This document shows, piece by piece, positions 23,595 through 32,625 of a stretch of DNA of 64,000 bases. The notes below the pieces were generated by a model. The model saw only the letters and a list, made by a program, of their open reading frames with translations, ran no database searches and was not told the origin of the DNA. The stretch lies in the NCBI RefSeq assembly GCF_016862935.1, contig NZ_BONX01000004.1:124001-188000 (forward strand). Direction: 5' to 3'. The translations under genes were made by a program, and so were the position numbers. Position 1 is the stretch's first letter, and each line of letters starts with the position of its first letter. Origin of the DNA: Plantactinospora mayteni. Lineage in GTDB: Bacteria > Actinomycetota > Actinomycetes > Mycobacteriales > Micromonosporaceae.

Positions 23595-25520
23595 TCAGCT
23601 CGTCGGGATCCAGACCCGCATGGTGGACGGCCCCCGGTTGGCCCAGTCGTGGTACGCGATCAGCGGGACCTCGACGAGGTCCTCCGCCGCCGCAGTCGCC
23701 GGCCCGGCCCCGCCCCCGCGGTAGGGCCAGTCCCGGTCCGGCGGGTCGAGGCGCCGGCAGTGCACCAGCACCCGGTTGCCGGCCGGGGTGGGCGGCCGGC
23801 CCAGGTCGACCCGGAGTCCGTCGATGTTCCCGCCCTCCGGCAGGTCCACCGACTCCACCGCGAAGACCAGCGGGCCGCGCTCCACCGCGACGCAGCCGCG
23901 GACCGCGTCGATGCGTGGGTCCGGGTGGCTGAACCGGGGCGCCATCGGCAGGCTCAGCACCACCTCGTCGCCGGCTCGCCAGACCCGCCGCTCGGTGGCG
24001 TAGCCGGGGCGCACCGGCCGGGTCTCGGTGCCGACGGTCAGCGTCGCGCCCTGCTCCGCCCAGCCCGGCACCCGCAACGACAGCGTCCACGGGCGGTCGT
24101 CGTCGCCGTCGACCCGCACCCGGATCTCCCCGTCGACGGGGTAGCCGGTGCTGACGGTGATCCGTCGCTCGGCCCCGTCCACCGGACGGTGCACGATCGT
24201 CCCCGGCACGTACTGGTGGATCTGGAGGCCCTCGTCGTCCGTGCTGGCGACGTAGGCGGCGAGGCTGGCCAGGGTACGGGCCACGTTGGTCGGGCAGCAC
24301 GACACCTCGTACCAGGGCGCCCGTTGCGCGGCGGCGGCCCGGATGCTGGGCCGGTCGTCGTCCGGGACGGTGCCGGGCTCCCGGCGGTGCAGGGTGTTGG
24401 TGTAGAAGAAGCTCCGACCGTCGGCCGCCGGTGACGTCGACACCACGTTGAAGAGCGTCCGCTCGATCAGGTCGGCGTACCCGGAGTCGCCGCAGGCGAG
24501 CAGCAGCCGCCACGCCAGCATCACCGAGCCGACCCCGGCACAGGTCTCCGAGTAGGCACGGTCGGGCGGCAGTACCCAGTCCTCGCCGAACGCCTCGTCC
24601 TGGTGCCGCGAGCCCTGCCCACCGGTGACGTACGTGCGCCGCGCGACCGTGCTCCGCCACTGGTCCCGTACCGCCTTCAGCAGTCCGGGGTCGTCCGTCT
24701 CGGCGGCGACGTCGACGGCACCGGCGGCGAGGTAGTTCGCCCGTACCGCGTGCCCGCGCAGCACCGTCGCCTGCCGCACCGGGATCTCGTCCTGGAAGTA
24801 CTCCCGCCGCCACTCCAGGTCGCCGAGCCGGCCGTGGCCGCGCCGTTCGACGAAGAGCGCCGCCTGGTCGAGGTAGCGGTCGTCACCGGTGACCCGGGCG
24901 AACTCCACGAGTGCCGGTTCGATCTCCGGGTGTCCACAGAGGCCGTCGATGCCGTCCGGTCCGAAGGTCTCGCAGATGTTGTCGGCGGCCCGCCGGGCGA
25001 CCGCCACCAGGCCGTCGTCCGCGTCCGGGCGGGTACGGGCCCGCGCGACGGCGGCCTGGAGGAGATGGCCGACGCAGTAGAGTTCGTGGCCCCATTGCAG
25101 GTCGGACCAGCGCGCCGGCTGGCCGGCATGGCCGAACCTGGTGTTGAGGTAGCCGTCGACGTCCTGTGCCCCGGCCACCCGGTGCACGACCGCGCGGAAC
25201 GTCGCCTCCAGGCCCGGGTCGCCGGTCCGGCCGATCTCCCAGGCCATCGCCTCCAGGAACTTGTAGACCTCCGAGTCGGAGAACTCGCGCCCCCGGCGTT
25301 CCCCGGCCACACCGCCGGCCGCCACCAGGTCGAAGTTGCGGATCCAGCCCTCCCGTTCGAGCCAGTGTGCGATGTGCGCGAGACTGGCCGTCGCGTTCAC
25401 GGACTGGCGTTCGGCCCAGAAGCCGCCGGTGATGCGGACCTCGTCCAGTCCGAGCGGCCGGAGCCGCCCGCGGCTCGGCAGGACGGGTGCCGCCGTGGAG
25501 GCGCTGGGTGTCATGGTCAT
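23595..25520 (-). CDS. GH127 beta-L-arabinofuranosidase
   Basis: A 641-aa cytoplasmic (no signal peptide) glycoside hydrolase of family GH127 (HypBA1-like), which releases L-arabinose from beta-1,2-linked arabino-oligosaccharides such as those on plant hydroxyproline-rich glycoproteins. The zinc-cysteine active site is visible: E325 and C327 in SETCAG, and C408/C409 in SCCPTN (C408 being the expected nucleophile), with E309 in RHQDEAFG at the acid/base position. The ATG at 25520 overlaps the permease stop (ATGA); an ATG at 25514 has a better-spaced GAAGGG and may be used. It is 36 bp before the large GH gene in the same operon. Confidence 0.95.
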   Translation of the reverse strand: MTMTPSASTAAPVLPSRGRLRPLGLDEVRITGGFWAERQSVNATASLAHIAHWLEREGWIRNFDLVAAGGVAGERRGREFSDSEVYKFLEAMAWEIGRTGDPGLEATFRAVVHRVAGAQDVDGYLNTRFGHAGQPARWSDLQWGHELYCVGHLLQAAVARARTRPDADDGLVAVARRAADNICETFGPDGIDGLCGHPEIEPALVEFARVTGDDRYLDQAALFVERRGHGRLGDLEWRREYFQDEIPVRQATVLRGHAVRANYLAAGAVDVAAETDDPGLLKAVRDQWRSTVARRTYVTGGQGSRHQDEAFGEDWVLPPDRAYSETCAGVGSVMLAWRLLLACGDSGYADLIERTLFNVVSTSPAADGRSFFYTNTLHRREPGTVPDDDRPSIRAAAAQRAPWYEVSCCPTNVARTLASLAAYVASTDDEGLQIHQYVPGTIVHRPVDGAERRITVSTGYPVDGEIRVRVDGDDDRPWTLSLRVPGWAEQGATLTVGTETRPVRPGYATERRVWRAGDEVVLSLPMAPRFSHPDPRIDAVRGCVAVERGPLVFAVESVDLPEGGNIDGLRVDLGRPPTPAGNRVLVHCRRLDPPDRDWPYRGGGAGPATAAAEDLVEVPLIAYHDWANRGPSTMRVWIPTS

Positions 25521-26431
25521 CCCTTCAGCGCGCCGGACATGAATCCGCGCACGTAGTGTCGTTGGAGCAGCAGGAACAGCACGACGCACGGCAGCGCGAG
25601 GACGACGACGCCCGCTTCCGTGGCGCCGTAGTCGACGACGCCCTGCACCTGGCCGCGGAGGTTGGAGACGGCGAGCGGCAGCGTCATCCGCTCGGAGTCG
25701 TTGATCAGGATCAGCGGCGCCATGAAGTCGTTCCACGCGGCGAGGAACGCGAACAGCCCCACGGTGATCAGGCCCGGCTTGACCGCGGGGACGAGTACCC
25801 GCCACAGCGCGGTGAACGACGAACAGCCGTCGACCTTCGCCGCCTCGTCGAGTTCGCGCGGCACCGCCTCGAAGGAGATCCGCATCAGGAAGGTAGAGAA
25901 CGGCAACTGGAACATGGTGAGCACCAGGGCGACACCGACCAGCGAGTTCTGTAGCCCGACCTCGTTGAGCAGGACGTAGAGCGGGATGAGCAGGGTCGCG
26001 TACGGGACCATCAGGATGGCCAGGGTGAGCAGGAACAGGATGTTCCGGCCGGGGAAGCGGAACCGCGCGAAGGCGTACCCGCCGAGCAGCGAGATCAGCA
26101 GCGTGAGGGCGACCGTCAGCAGGGACACGAACGCCGAGTTGGCAAGGTAGCGCCAGACGCCGGCCTGGTAGTGGGCGAGGGTCGTGTAGTTGCCGAAGCC
26201 CCATCCGGTCACCTGGTTCGTGCCCGCCTGCGGGGAGACCGAGGCGACGGCGGTCCAGACCAGCGGGAAGAGGAAGACCACCGCCACCGCTCCGGTGAAG
26301 ACCCAGTACGGCGTCCGGTACGCGACACCGGCGATGGTGAGGCCGCGTGACCCCGGTCTGGTCGGCGCCCTCTCCGCTGGCCGGCGTGATCCGGCGTCGG
26401 CGGCCCGGGTGGGGCTGGAGTCCACGGTCAT
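25517..26431 (-). CDS. Carbohydrate ABC transporter permease, MalG-type
   Basis: A 304-aa inner-membrane permease with about six transmembrane helices (first VFTGAVAVVFLFPLVW, ~44-59) and the EAA cytoplasmic loop in VPRELDEAAKVDGCSSFTALWRVLVP (~187-212), which contacts the ATPase. The N-terminal ~35 residues are a disordered cytoplasmic tail. It lies 4 bp after the MalF-type permease and overlaps the GH127 start. It imports the sugar bound by the lipoprotein encoded at 27473-28774. No ATPase gene is in the window; a shared MsiK-type ATPase encoded elsewhere is likely. Confidence 0.95.
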   Translation of the reverse strand: MTVDSSPTRAADAGSRRPAERAPTRPGSRGLTIAGVAYRTPYWVFTGAVAVVFLFPLVWTAVASVSPQAGTNQVTGWGFGNYTTLAHYQAGVWRYLANSAFVSLLTVALTLLISLLGGYAFARFRFPGRNILFLLTLAILMVPYATLLIPLYVLLNEVGLQNSLVGVALVLTMFQLPFSTFLMRISFEAVPRELDEAAKVDGCSSFTALWRVLVPAVKPGLITVGLFAFLAAWNDFMAPLILINDSERMTLPLAVSNLRGQVQGVVDYGATEAGVVVLALPCVVLFLLLQRHYVRGFMSGALKG

Positions 26432-26435
26432 GGGG

Positions 26436-27353
26436 TCAGTTCTCCTCGGACCGGAAGGCGCGCAGTTGCAGCGCGTTGATGAGGACCAGGGCCGCCAGCA
26501 CGATGACCGAGAGCGCCGCCGCGACGCCGAGGTCGTTCTGCCCCTGGAACGCGATCATGTAGATGAGCTGGACCACCGTGATGGTGCTGTTGTCCGGGCC
26601 GCCCTTGGTGAGGATGTAGAACTGCTCGAAGGCGAGCAGCGAGCCGGTCACGCAGAGCACGGTGGTCAACGCCAGCGTCGGGCGGAGCAGCGGCAGCGTG
26701 ACGCTGCGGAAGGTCTGCCAGCGGCTGGCCCCGTCCGACCGCGCCGCCTCGAAGACGTCCGCCGGGATGCTCTGGAGCCCGACCAGCATCAGCACCATGT
26801 AGAAGCCGGCGTAGCGCCAGACGATGAGGAACACCGTCGAGAAGAGCGCCGCGTTCGGCGAGCCGAGGAAGGTGATGCCGAGCCGCTCCACCACCGGCGC
26901 CAGCGGGCTCGCGTACGGCGAGTAGAGCACGTAGAAGAGCAGCGACGCCGAGGCCAGCCCGAGTGCGCTGGGCACCAGGAAGGACGCCCGGAGCAGGTTG
27001 TTCCACCGGCTGGACTCCTGCACCAGCAGGGCCATCCCGAGGCCGAGGGCCAGCAGCAGCACGGTCGCGATCACCGTGTACTTGACGGTGAAGACGACCG
27101 AGTCGGTGAAGAACCGGTGGTCGACCGCCTTGGTGAAGTTGTCCGGTGCGTTGAGCCCCTGGTCGCCGGTGAGCAGCGGCCATCGAGACACCGACATCTT
27201 GACCACGAGCAGCAGCGGCAGCACGAACAGCGCCGCGACGAATACCGCGGTCGGGGTGGCGTAGATCCAGCCGAACAGGGCCTGCCGGCGGCTGGGACGG
27301 GCCCGGCCCCGCACCGCCGCACTGGGCGGGCGTGCCGGTGCGCTGACGTTCAT
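26436..27353 (-). CDS. Carbohydrate ABC transporter permease, MalF-type
   Basis: A 305-aa permease. After a short cytoplasmic tail the first transmembrane helix is TAVFVAALFVLPLLLVVKM; the EAA loop (IPADVFEAARSDGASRWQTFRSVTLP) is near residues 198-223. ATG at 27353 is supported by GAGGAG upstream. It is the first of two permease genes and follows the binding-protein gene across a 120-bp gap that holds a strong hairpin. Partner of the MalG-type subunit; both would form the import channel for arabinose-containing sugars. Confidence 0.95.
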   Translation of the reverse strand: MNVSAPARPPSAAVRGRARPSRRQALFGWIYATPTAVFVAALFVLPLLLVVKMSVSRWPLLTGDQGLNAPDNFTKAVDHRFFTDSVVFTVKYTVIATVLLLALGLGMALLVQESSRWNNLLRASFLVPSALGLASASLLFYVLYSPYASPLAPVVERLGITFLGSPNAALFSTVFLIVWRYAGFYMVLMLVGLQSIPADVFEAARSDGASRWQTFRSVTLPLLRPTLALTTVLCVTGSLLAFEQFYILTKGGPDNSTITVVQLIYMIAFQGQNDLGVAAALSVIVLAALVLINALQLRAFRSEEN

Positions 27354-27412
27354 GACGACTCCTCGTTCGATCGGCGACGGGCCGGACCGGCGACGCGTTG
27401 CGGTGCCGCGTG

Positions 27413-27460
27413 GCGGGCGTATGCCGGTCCGGGAAGCGGTGGCGGCCGGCATACGCCCGC
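27413..27460 (-). terminator. 15-bp hairpin between binding-protein and permease genes
   Basis: GCGGGCGTATGCCGG (27413-27427) and its exact complement (27446-27460) flank an 18-nt loop, 12 bp after the binding-protein stop on the minus strand. Typical position for an attenuator or mRNA-stabilising stem that makes the binding protein more abundant than the permeases. Confidence 0.7.
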
Positions 27461-27472
27461 GGCGACTCCGAC

Positions 27473-28774
27473 CTACTGCTTGAGTACCGCCGTGATCTCG
27501 CTGTTGTCCTTCTGGAGGTCGCCATCGCCGTCGAGCACCTGGTTGCGCACCAGGGTCAGCCACGGGCTGCTCGGCGCGTTGAACGCCTGCTGGAAGTTGA
27601 GCGCGACCGGGGTGTCACCCTTGCCGGCCACCTCGTTGATGGTGACCAGTCGGGGATCCTGAGCGGCGTACTTGTTGTTGGCCAGGTCGGAGCGGGACAC
27701 CACGTCCTTGTTCTTGGCCAGCACCTCCACCTGGGCTTCCTCGGACATCATCCAGCTCAGGAAGTTCCATGCCTGCGCGGCCTTCTTCGAGTCCTTCGAC
27801 ACGCCGATGCCGTCGCCGCCGACGAAGGTCGAGGCACCGCCGTCGGGACCGGGGATGCCGGCGACCCCGACGTCGAACGGGGTCGACGACAGCAGCGTCG
27901 CCGGGTAGAACATCAGGCCGACCTTGCCCTCGGTGAACGCCGCCGTCCAGGTCGGTCCGGTCTCACCGGCCGAGGCCGGCAGCACGGCGCCGGACTTCCA
28001 CAGGTCGGCCCAGGTGCCGTACATCTTCTGTGCGGTCTCGTCGGCCAGCTTGGCCTCGGTGCCGTCCTCGCTGAGCACCTCGCCGCCGCCGGCCCAGATG
28101 GACGGGAACCAGGTGAAGACGAGGCATCCGCCGCAGTTCAGCCCGGCCGCGGTGCCGTAGACACCGGGCTTCTTCGTGGCCTGGACGGCCTTCGCCGCCG
28201 CGGCGTACTCCGCCAGGTTCGCCGGTGCCTTCTCCGGGTCCAGCCCGGCGTCCTTGAAGAGCTGCTTGTTCCAGAACAGCATCGACAGGTCGAGTACGAA
28301 GGGCAGCACGTGCGCCTTGCCGTCCCGGGTACCCGCCGAGAGGTGGCCCTTGTTGATGGTGTCCTTGAAGCCGAGGCCGTCGATGTTCGAGCTGAGATCC
28401 TGGAACAGTCCCTGGTTGACCCAGTTCGGCACGTAGACGATGTCGGCGGCGAAGAGGTCCGGCAGGCCACCGGAGCCGGCCGCCGCGCCCACCTTCGCGA
28501 CGTAGTCGTCGTTGGGTACGACGGTCAGCTTCACCTTGTTCTGGTGCCCCGCGTTGTACGCCTCGACGAGCAGCTTCGCCTGCTTCTCCAGCGGCGCCCG
28601 GGTCCAGAGCGTCAGCTCGCTGCCGTCGTCGACTCCGGTGGGGCCGGCCTCGGCCACGCCGCCCTGGTCGCCCTGGTCGTCGTCACCGCAGGCCGCCGAA
28701 CTGAGGATCAGCGTCGCCGCGAGGACGCCGGCCAACGACCGCAGGACGGTCCGCCCGCCCGATCTTCTTTTCAT
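27473..28774 (-). CDS. Sugar-binding lipoprotein of an ABC transporter (family 1 SBP)
   Basis: A 433-aa extracellular solute-binding protein. The signal ends in a lipobox (LSSAAC, Cys at ~29), so it is lipid-anchored on the outer face of the membrane; the Asp/Gln-rich GDDDQGDQGG is the flexible tether. The mature part has the two-lobed family 1 layout, with LTLWTRAPLEKQAKLLVEAY at the start and EGKVGLMFYPATLL and AQAWNFLSWMMSEEAQ later. ATG 28774 is preceded by GAGGAGA. Second gene of the araA operon (60 bp after araA), upstream of the permeases. Substrate inferred from context: arabinose or arabino-oligosaccharides. Confidence 0.93.
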   Translation of the reverse strand: MKRRSGGRTVLRSLAGVLAATLILSSAACGDDDQGDQGGVAEAGPTGVDDGSELTLWTRAPLEKQAKLLVEAYNAGHQNKVKLTVVPNDDYVAKVGAAAGSGGLPDLFAADIVYVPNWVNQGLFQDLSSNIDGLGFKDTINKGHLSAGTRDGKAHVLPFVLDLSMLFWNKQLFKDAGLDPEKAPANLAEYAAAAKAVQATKKPGVYGTAAGLNCGGCLVFTWFPSIWAGGGEVLSEDGTEAKLADETAQKMYGTWADLWKSGAVLPASAGETGPTWTAAFTEGKVGLMFYPATLLSSTPFDVGVAGIPGPDGGASTFVGGDGIGVSKDSKKAAQAWNFLSWMMSEEAQVEVLAKNKDVVSRSDLANNKYAAQDPRLVTINEVAGKGDTPVALNFQQAFNAPSSPWLTLVRNQVLDGDGDLQKDNSEITAVLKQ

Positions 28775-28834
28775 GATTCTCCTCGGTTTGGATGAGATGT
28801 GAGCCGTTCTCCCTGTTGTTGCGGTAGAGGGCGA

Positions 28835-30337
28835 CTACAGCCGCTGTGCCAGGCGGTGGTAGCCGCTGTTCCAGCGAACGTGGTTGGCGAACGACCGGTA
28901 GTCGGTCGCGGCGTCGATCATCAGCAGCTCGACGCCGGACATGTCGGCGAAGTCGGCGAGTGCCTCCCCGCCGACCGCCGTACTCAGCACGGTGTGGTGC
29001 GGGCCGCCGGCGAGCAGCCAGCACTCGGCGGAGGTGGCGAGGTCGGGACGCGGAATCCAGACCGCGCGGGCGACCGGCAGCCGTGGCAGCGGCTCGTCCG
29101 GCTCGACCACGTCGATCTCGTTGGCGGTCAGGCGCAGCCGTCCGCCCAGGTCGGCGATGCCGACGACGAGAGCCGGACCGGGCGCGGCGGTGAAGACCAG
29201 CCGGACCGGATCCTCCCGGCCGCCGATCGACAGCGGATGGATCTCCAGGCTCGGCCGGGTGGCGGCGATGCTGGGACAGACTTCGAGCATGTGCGCGCCG
29301 AGGATCTTCGGCACCCCCGGGCCCCAGTGGTAGGTGTAGTCCTCCATGAACGAGGTCCCACCCGGCCGGTCATCGGCGACCACCTTGAGGATCCGCAGCA
29401 GCGCGGCCGTCTTCCAGTCGCCCTCGCCGCCGAACCCGTAGCCGTCGGCCATCAGGTTCTGCACGGCGAGGCCGGGAAGCTGCCGCAGCCCGCCCAGGTC
29501 CTCGAAGTTGGTGGTGAAGGCGTCGAAGTCGCCCGCCTCGAGAAACTGGCGCAGCCCCAGCTCGATCCGGGCGCCGTAGCGCAGCGACTCGTGGCGCTCG
29601 CCGCCCCGCCGCAGCTCCGGTACGACGTCGTAGCGGTCCTGGTAGTCGGCGACCAGCCCGGTGACGTCCGAGTCCGGGACCTCGTCGACCGCCGCGACGA
29701 GCGCGTTGACCCCGTAGGCGTTCACCGAGACGCCCAACGTCGCCTGGGCGCCGACCTTGTCACCGTCGGTGACGGCGACGTCCCGCATGTTGTCGCCGAA
29801 GCGGGCCATCCGCAGCGACCGCGCCGCGCGCCAGCCGGTCGCCGCGCGGGCCCAGTCGCTGACCCTCTCGTGTACCTGCGGATCGCCGGCGAAGCCCGCC
29901 ACCGTCTTGCGGGCCACCCCCAACCGCGACTGGACGTACCCGAACTCGCGGTCACCGTGTGCCGCCTGGTTCAGGTTCATGAAGTCCATGTCGAGGTCGG
30001 CCCAGGGCAGCGACCGGTTGGCCTGGGTGTGCAGGTGCAGCAGTGGCTTGCCGAGTGCGGAGAGGCCGGCGATCCACATCTTCGCCGGCGAGAACGTGTG
30101 CATCCACGCGACGACACCGACCACCCGGTCGTCGGCGGTGGCGTCCAGACACGTCCGGCGGATCGCGTCGGCGGTGGTCAGCACCGGCTTCCAGACGAGG
30201 CGCGGATGCGCCCGCAGCCCCTCGGCGAGCCGCTGGCACACCTCGCGGGACTGTGCCGCGACCTGTTCGAGCACCTCTTCGCCGTACAGCGACTGGCTTC
30301 CCGTCAGGAACCAGATCTCCGCCGGCTCGTTCGCCAT
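28835..30337 (-). CDS. araA: L-arabinose isomerase
   Basis: A 500-aa enzyme that converts L-arabinose to L-ribulose with Mn2+. The N-terminus [17 protein letters not shown] matches AraA, as do [15 protein letters not shown] (~77-91), [12 protein letters not shown] (~102-113), [16 protein letters not shown] (~297-312) with its metal-binding Glu, and [10 protein letters not shown] (~326-335) with a second Glu. The ATG at 30337 gives the usual AraA length; GTG codons at 30343 and 30352 are alternatives. It is first in the operon, about 190 nt below a LacI-type operator. The usual partners araB and araD are not in the window. Confidence 0.95.
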   Translation of the reverse strand: MANEPAEIWFLTGSQSLYGEEVLEQVAAQSREVCQRLAEGLRAHPRLVWKPVLTTADAIRRTCLDATADDRVVGVVAWMHTFSPAKMWIAGLSALGKPLLHLHTQANRSLPWADLDMDFMNLNQAAHGDREFGYVQSRLGVARKTVAGFAGDPQVHERVSDWARAATGWRAARSLRMARFGDNMRDVAVTDGDKVGAQATLGVSVNAYGVNALVAAVDEVPDSDVTGLVADYQDRYDVVPELRRGGERHESLRYGARIELGLRQFLEAGDFDAFTTNFEDLGGLRQLPGLAVQNLMADGYGFGGEGDWKTAALLRILKVVADDRPGGTSFMEDYTYHWGPGVPKILGAHMLEVCPSIAATRPSLEIHPLSIGGREDPVRLVFTAAPGPALVVGIADLGGRLRLTANEIDVVEPDEPLPRLPVARAVWIPRPDLATSAECWLLAGGPHHTVLSTAVGGEALADFADMSGVELLMIDAATDYRSFANHVRWNSGYHRLAQRL

Positions 30338-30516
30338 GCCCACCTGCGTCACTCCGTTCCACCCGATCGGCCGGATCCGCACCCGTGGCGCGGACGGGGC
30401 CGGTCAAGGTCGCTGGCGGCTGGGGACAGCCGCGGGCCAACCGGGCGCGGTGCTCCGCGCCGGGGCGCGTCGAGGCGCCGAGTCGTCGTCGTGGTCACCG
30501 GCCCTCCCTCATCGCG

Positions 30517-30565
30517 CCGAAAACCTTTTCGGAGGATTCTGGCGGCCCGGTTACGGTCATGTCAA
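30517..30565 (-). promoter_or_regulatory. araA promoter and operator O1
   Basis: Minus strand: -35 TTGACA (30565-30560), 18-bp spacer, -10 CAGAAT (30541-30536). Immediately after the -10 lies the palindrome CCGAAAACCTTTTCGG (30517-30532), 7-bp arms, covering the predicted start site. This is the right place for a LacI-family repressor, and a near-identical 16-mer precedes the regulator gene. Confidence 0.75.
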
Positions 30566-30637
30566 CAGTGGATTTCGACGCCTGCCTGCGGATCATCGAC
30601 CAGGATCAAATGCACCATGCCCGGCCGTCGATGCCCA

Positions 30638-30652
30638 CCGAAATGCTTTCGG
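30638..30652. promoter_or_regulatory. Operator-like palindrome O2
   Basis: CCGAAATGCTTTCGG, 6-bp arms and 3-nt centre, about 105 bp upstream of O1. Could be an auxiliary site for looping. Confidence 0.45.
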
Positions 30653-31002
30653 GGACGCCCCGAAGACGGTGGTGCCGAGAGTCCGCCGAACCGCGCGGCG
30701 CGCCAGGGTCCCGGCCACGACCACGCCGAGGCTCGGCCGGACGGCGTCGGGCCGGGCAACGCCCTTCGAGGAAGCGGAAACCGACGGCCGGGCCAGCCAG
30801 GCCCTGAGCCTTGAATTCGACCTACGACCCACGAGCTACGAGCTATTTCCGAGCACGTCCCGGGCGCGGCGGGCCGGTGAACGGTTGAGTCGGGTCCGAC
30901 CGGCCGGGCCGGGTCGAGGTGGCTGGCGGGTTGCCCTGTCCACCTGTGGACGGGCGTCGGCTCCCGCCCGGCGGGGCCGGCCAGCGCCGACGCCCGCCGG
31001 GC

Positions 31003-32034
31003 TCAGTGCACGGGGGCGGTCGAGTCGCGCATGACGACACGACCGGGGAACTGCTCCGACGTGGGCGGGGCGTCGCCGTCGATGGCCGCGAAGAGGTGTC
31101 GGCCGGCGGCGGCACCGAGCCGTTCGAGGTTCATGTCGATGCTGGTCAGCCGTGGCCGGGAGTGCGCGGCCACCGCCTCCCAGTTGTCGAAGCCGATCAC
31201 GGAGATGCCACCCGGGACGTCGCGCCCGAGGTCGCGCAGGGTCTCCAGGACCCCCCGGGCGATCTGGTCGCTCCCACAGAAGACCGCGTCGACCCCCGGG
31301 TGCTGCTCGAGGACGATCCGCGCCGCGGCCCGCCCCCAGGTCTCGTCCCACGAACCGTAGTACGGCTTGCCGCCCAGCATGCTCAGGCCCGCGTCCGCGA
31401 GCGCGGCTTCCGCCCCGTCGGCACGGTCCCGGGCCGCCTGGAAACCGACCTCGCCGGTGATGTGCGCGATGTTGCGCCGGCCGCACGACAGCAGGTGTTC
31501 GACCGCGAGCCGCCCGCCGCCCACGTTGTCGACCGTGATCGAGATGTCGTCCGGGTTCGCGGAGGGGGCGTAGGCGTATACCACCGGCACGGGAATGCTG
31601 CCGGCCAGTGGTGGCCGGGCGTCGGTGCGGGAGCCCACCACGATCAGACCGTCGACGCGCCGGGACAGCAGCGCTCGGACGTGGTATCTCTCCCGGATCG
31701 CGTCGCCGCGCGCGTCGCAGAGGAAGACGGAGACCTGCCCCGCCCCGAAGGCGTCCTCCGCACCCATCAGGATGGGGATCGAGAAGCGCCCCTCCAGGTC
31801 GCTGGTCAGCAGGCCGACCGTGCCGGTACGCCCCCTGAGCAGTCCCCGGGCGAGCGCGTTCGGCGCGAAGGACAGCAGTTCGGCGGCCTCCAGTACCCGC
31901 TTCCGGGTCGCCGCCCTGACCTCGTCCCGGCCGTTGATGGCCTTGGAGGCGGTGGCCACCGAGACCCCGGCGAGCTTCGCCACGTCGGTCAGCGTGGGAA
32001 CCCGGTTGGCGGAACCCTCCGGCCCAGTGCTCAT
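31003..32034 (-). CDS. LacI-family regulator of the arabinose locus
   Basis: A 343-aa repressor. N-terminal HTH with hinge about residues 10-65: VPTLTDVAKLAGVSVATASKA, then NGRDEVRAATRKRVLEAAELL and the minor-groove hinge PNALARGL. The effector domain follows (VGLLTSDLEGRFSIPIL, FCGSDQIARGVLETL, SVIGFDN). ATG 32034 is preceded by GGGGGGAG. It sits directly above araA in the same direction. The same 16-bp palindrome occurs in its own upstream region and at the araA promoter, so autoregulation plus control of the arabinose operon is likely. Effector probably arabinose or an arabino-oligosaccharide. Confidence 0.93.
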   Translation of the reverse strand: MSTGPEGSANRVPTLTDVAKLAGVSVATASKAINGRDEVRAATRKRVLEAAELLSFAPNALARGLLRGRTGTVGLLTSDLEGRFSIPILMGAEDAFGAGQVSVFLCDARGDAIRERYHVRALLSRRVDGLIVVGSRTDARPPLAGSIPVPVVYAYAPSANPDDISITVDNVGGGRLAVEHLLSCGRRNIAHITGEVGFQAARDRADGAEAALADAGLSMLGGKPYYGSWDETWGRAAARIVLEQHPGVDAVFCGSDQIARGVLETLRDLGRDVPGGISVIGFDNWEAVAAHSRPRLTSIDMNLERLGAAAGRHLFAAIDGDAPPTSEQFPGRVVMRDSTAPVH

Positions 32035-32129
32035 CTGGCGCTCCCCCCTCGGCGACCGGCACCTGCGAATTCGCTGCGACAGGCCGCCACCGGAAGCGTC
32101 CGGCGAGCACCCCTTACCGCAGTACGGCG

Positions 32130-32145
32130 CTGAAAGCCTTTTCGG
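32130..32145. promoter_or_regulatory. Operator O3 upstream of the LacI-family regulator
   Basis: CTGAAAGCCTTTTCGG matches O1 (CCGAAAACCTTTTCGG) at 14 of 16 positions and lies about 96 bp upstream of the regulator start, consistent with autoregulation. Confidence 0.65.
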
Positions 32146-32573
32146 CTGGTTTTCAGTACCATCGTGATCCCGAAGGATCCCCTCTTGCCCCTTCCCCGCA
32201 CCGAAGAGTACACGGGAGGGCCGCGCCGCCACGCGGCGCGGCAGGGGACCGCAGCGCCGCCACGAAACCGGGCTCGAAAAGATCAACAAACCGGCCGGCT
32301 GGGCGGAGATTCGACACACCCCTGCCGCACCGCTCCGATGCGATCCGGCGACGGCACCGTCGGCGCCCGAACACACCGGTTGCGCGGGTAAGGACCGGAG
32401 GAGATCACCGACGGCCCTCCCCCGGTTGCCGGTACCTCGGCGTCGGCTCGCTGCTGCCCGACCGACGCACCCGCCCGACGGCGCCTCCTCGCCGGGTCAG
32501 GGGCACGGTAGGGGTAACCGTCGGTCGAAAGGAGGGGGCAGCGTCAGTGCGTTCGCGGGGTCGCGCGGCACAG

Positions 32574-32598
32574 ACTCGATCGACCGATCTGATCGAGT
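32574..32598. promoter_or_regulatory. Inverted repeat before the M20 amidohydrolase gene
   Basis: ACTCGATC (32574-32581) and GATCGAGT (32591-32598), perfect 8-bp arms, 9-nt centre, 28 bp upstream of the start codon. Possible operator or 5'-UTR stem. Confidence 0.4.
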
Positions 32599-32625
32599 GG
32601 CAGTCGCGCTCTTGTGGGAGGGACC

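Larger units (their letters stand above)
30338..31002. other. 665-bp control region upstream of araA
   Basis: No credible gene. Contains the araA promoter, one perfect and one variant operator palindrome, and a long leader. Downstream of the LacI-type gene no clear terminator was found. Confidence 0.6.
32035..32625. other. 591-bp divergent intergenic region (LacI-type regulator / M20 amidohydrolase)
   Basis: No credible gene. Holds operator O3 at 32130-32145 and an 8-bp inverted repeat at 32574-32598 close to the amidohydrolase start. The middle part (32160-32560) shows no feature I can name. Confidence 0.6.

Noticed and set aside
18870-24434. 1854-codon open frame on the + strand
   Set aside because: It is antisense to the GH43-GH63-GH127 operon, composed of Arg/Gly/Val-rich sequence without domain motifs, and arises from the high third-position GC of the real genes.
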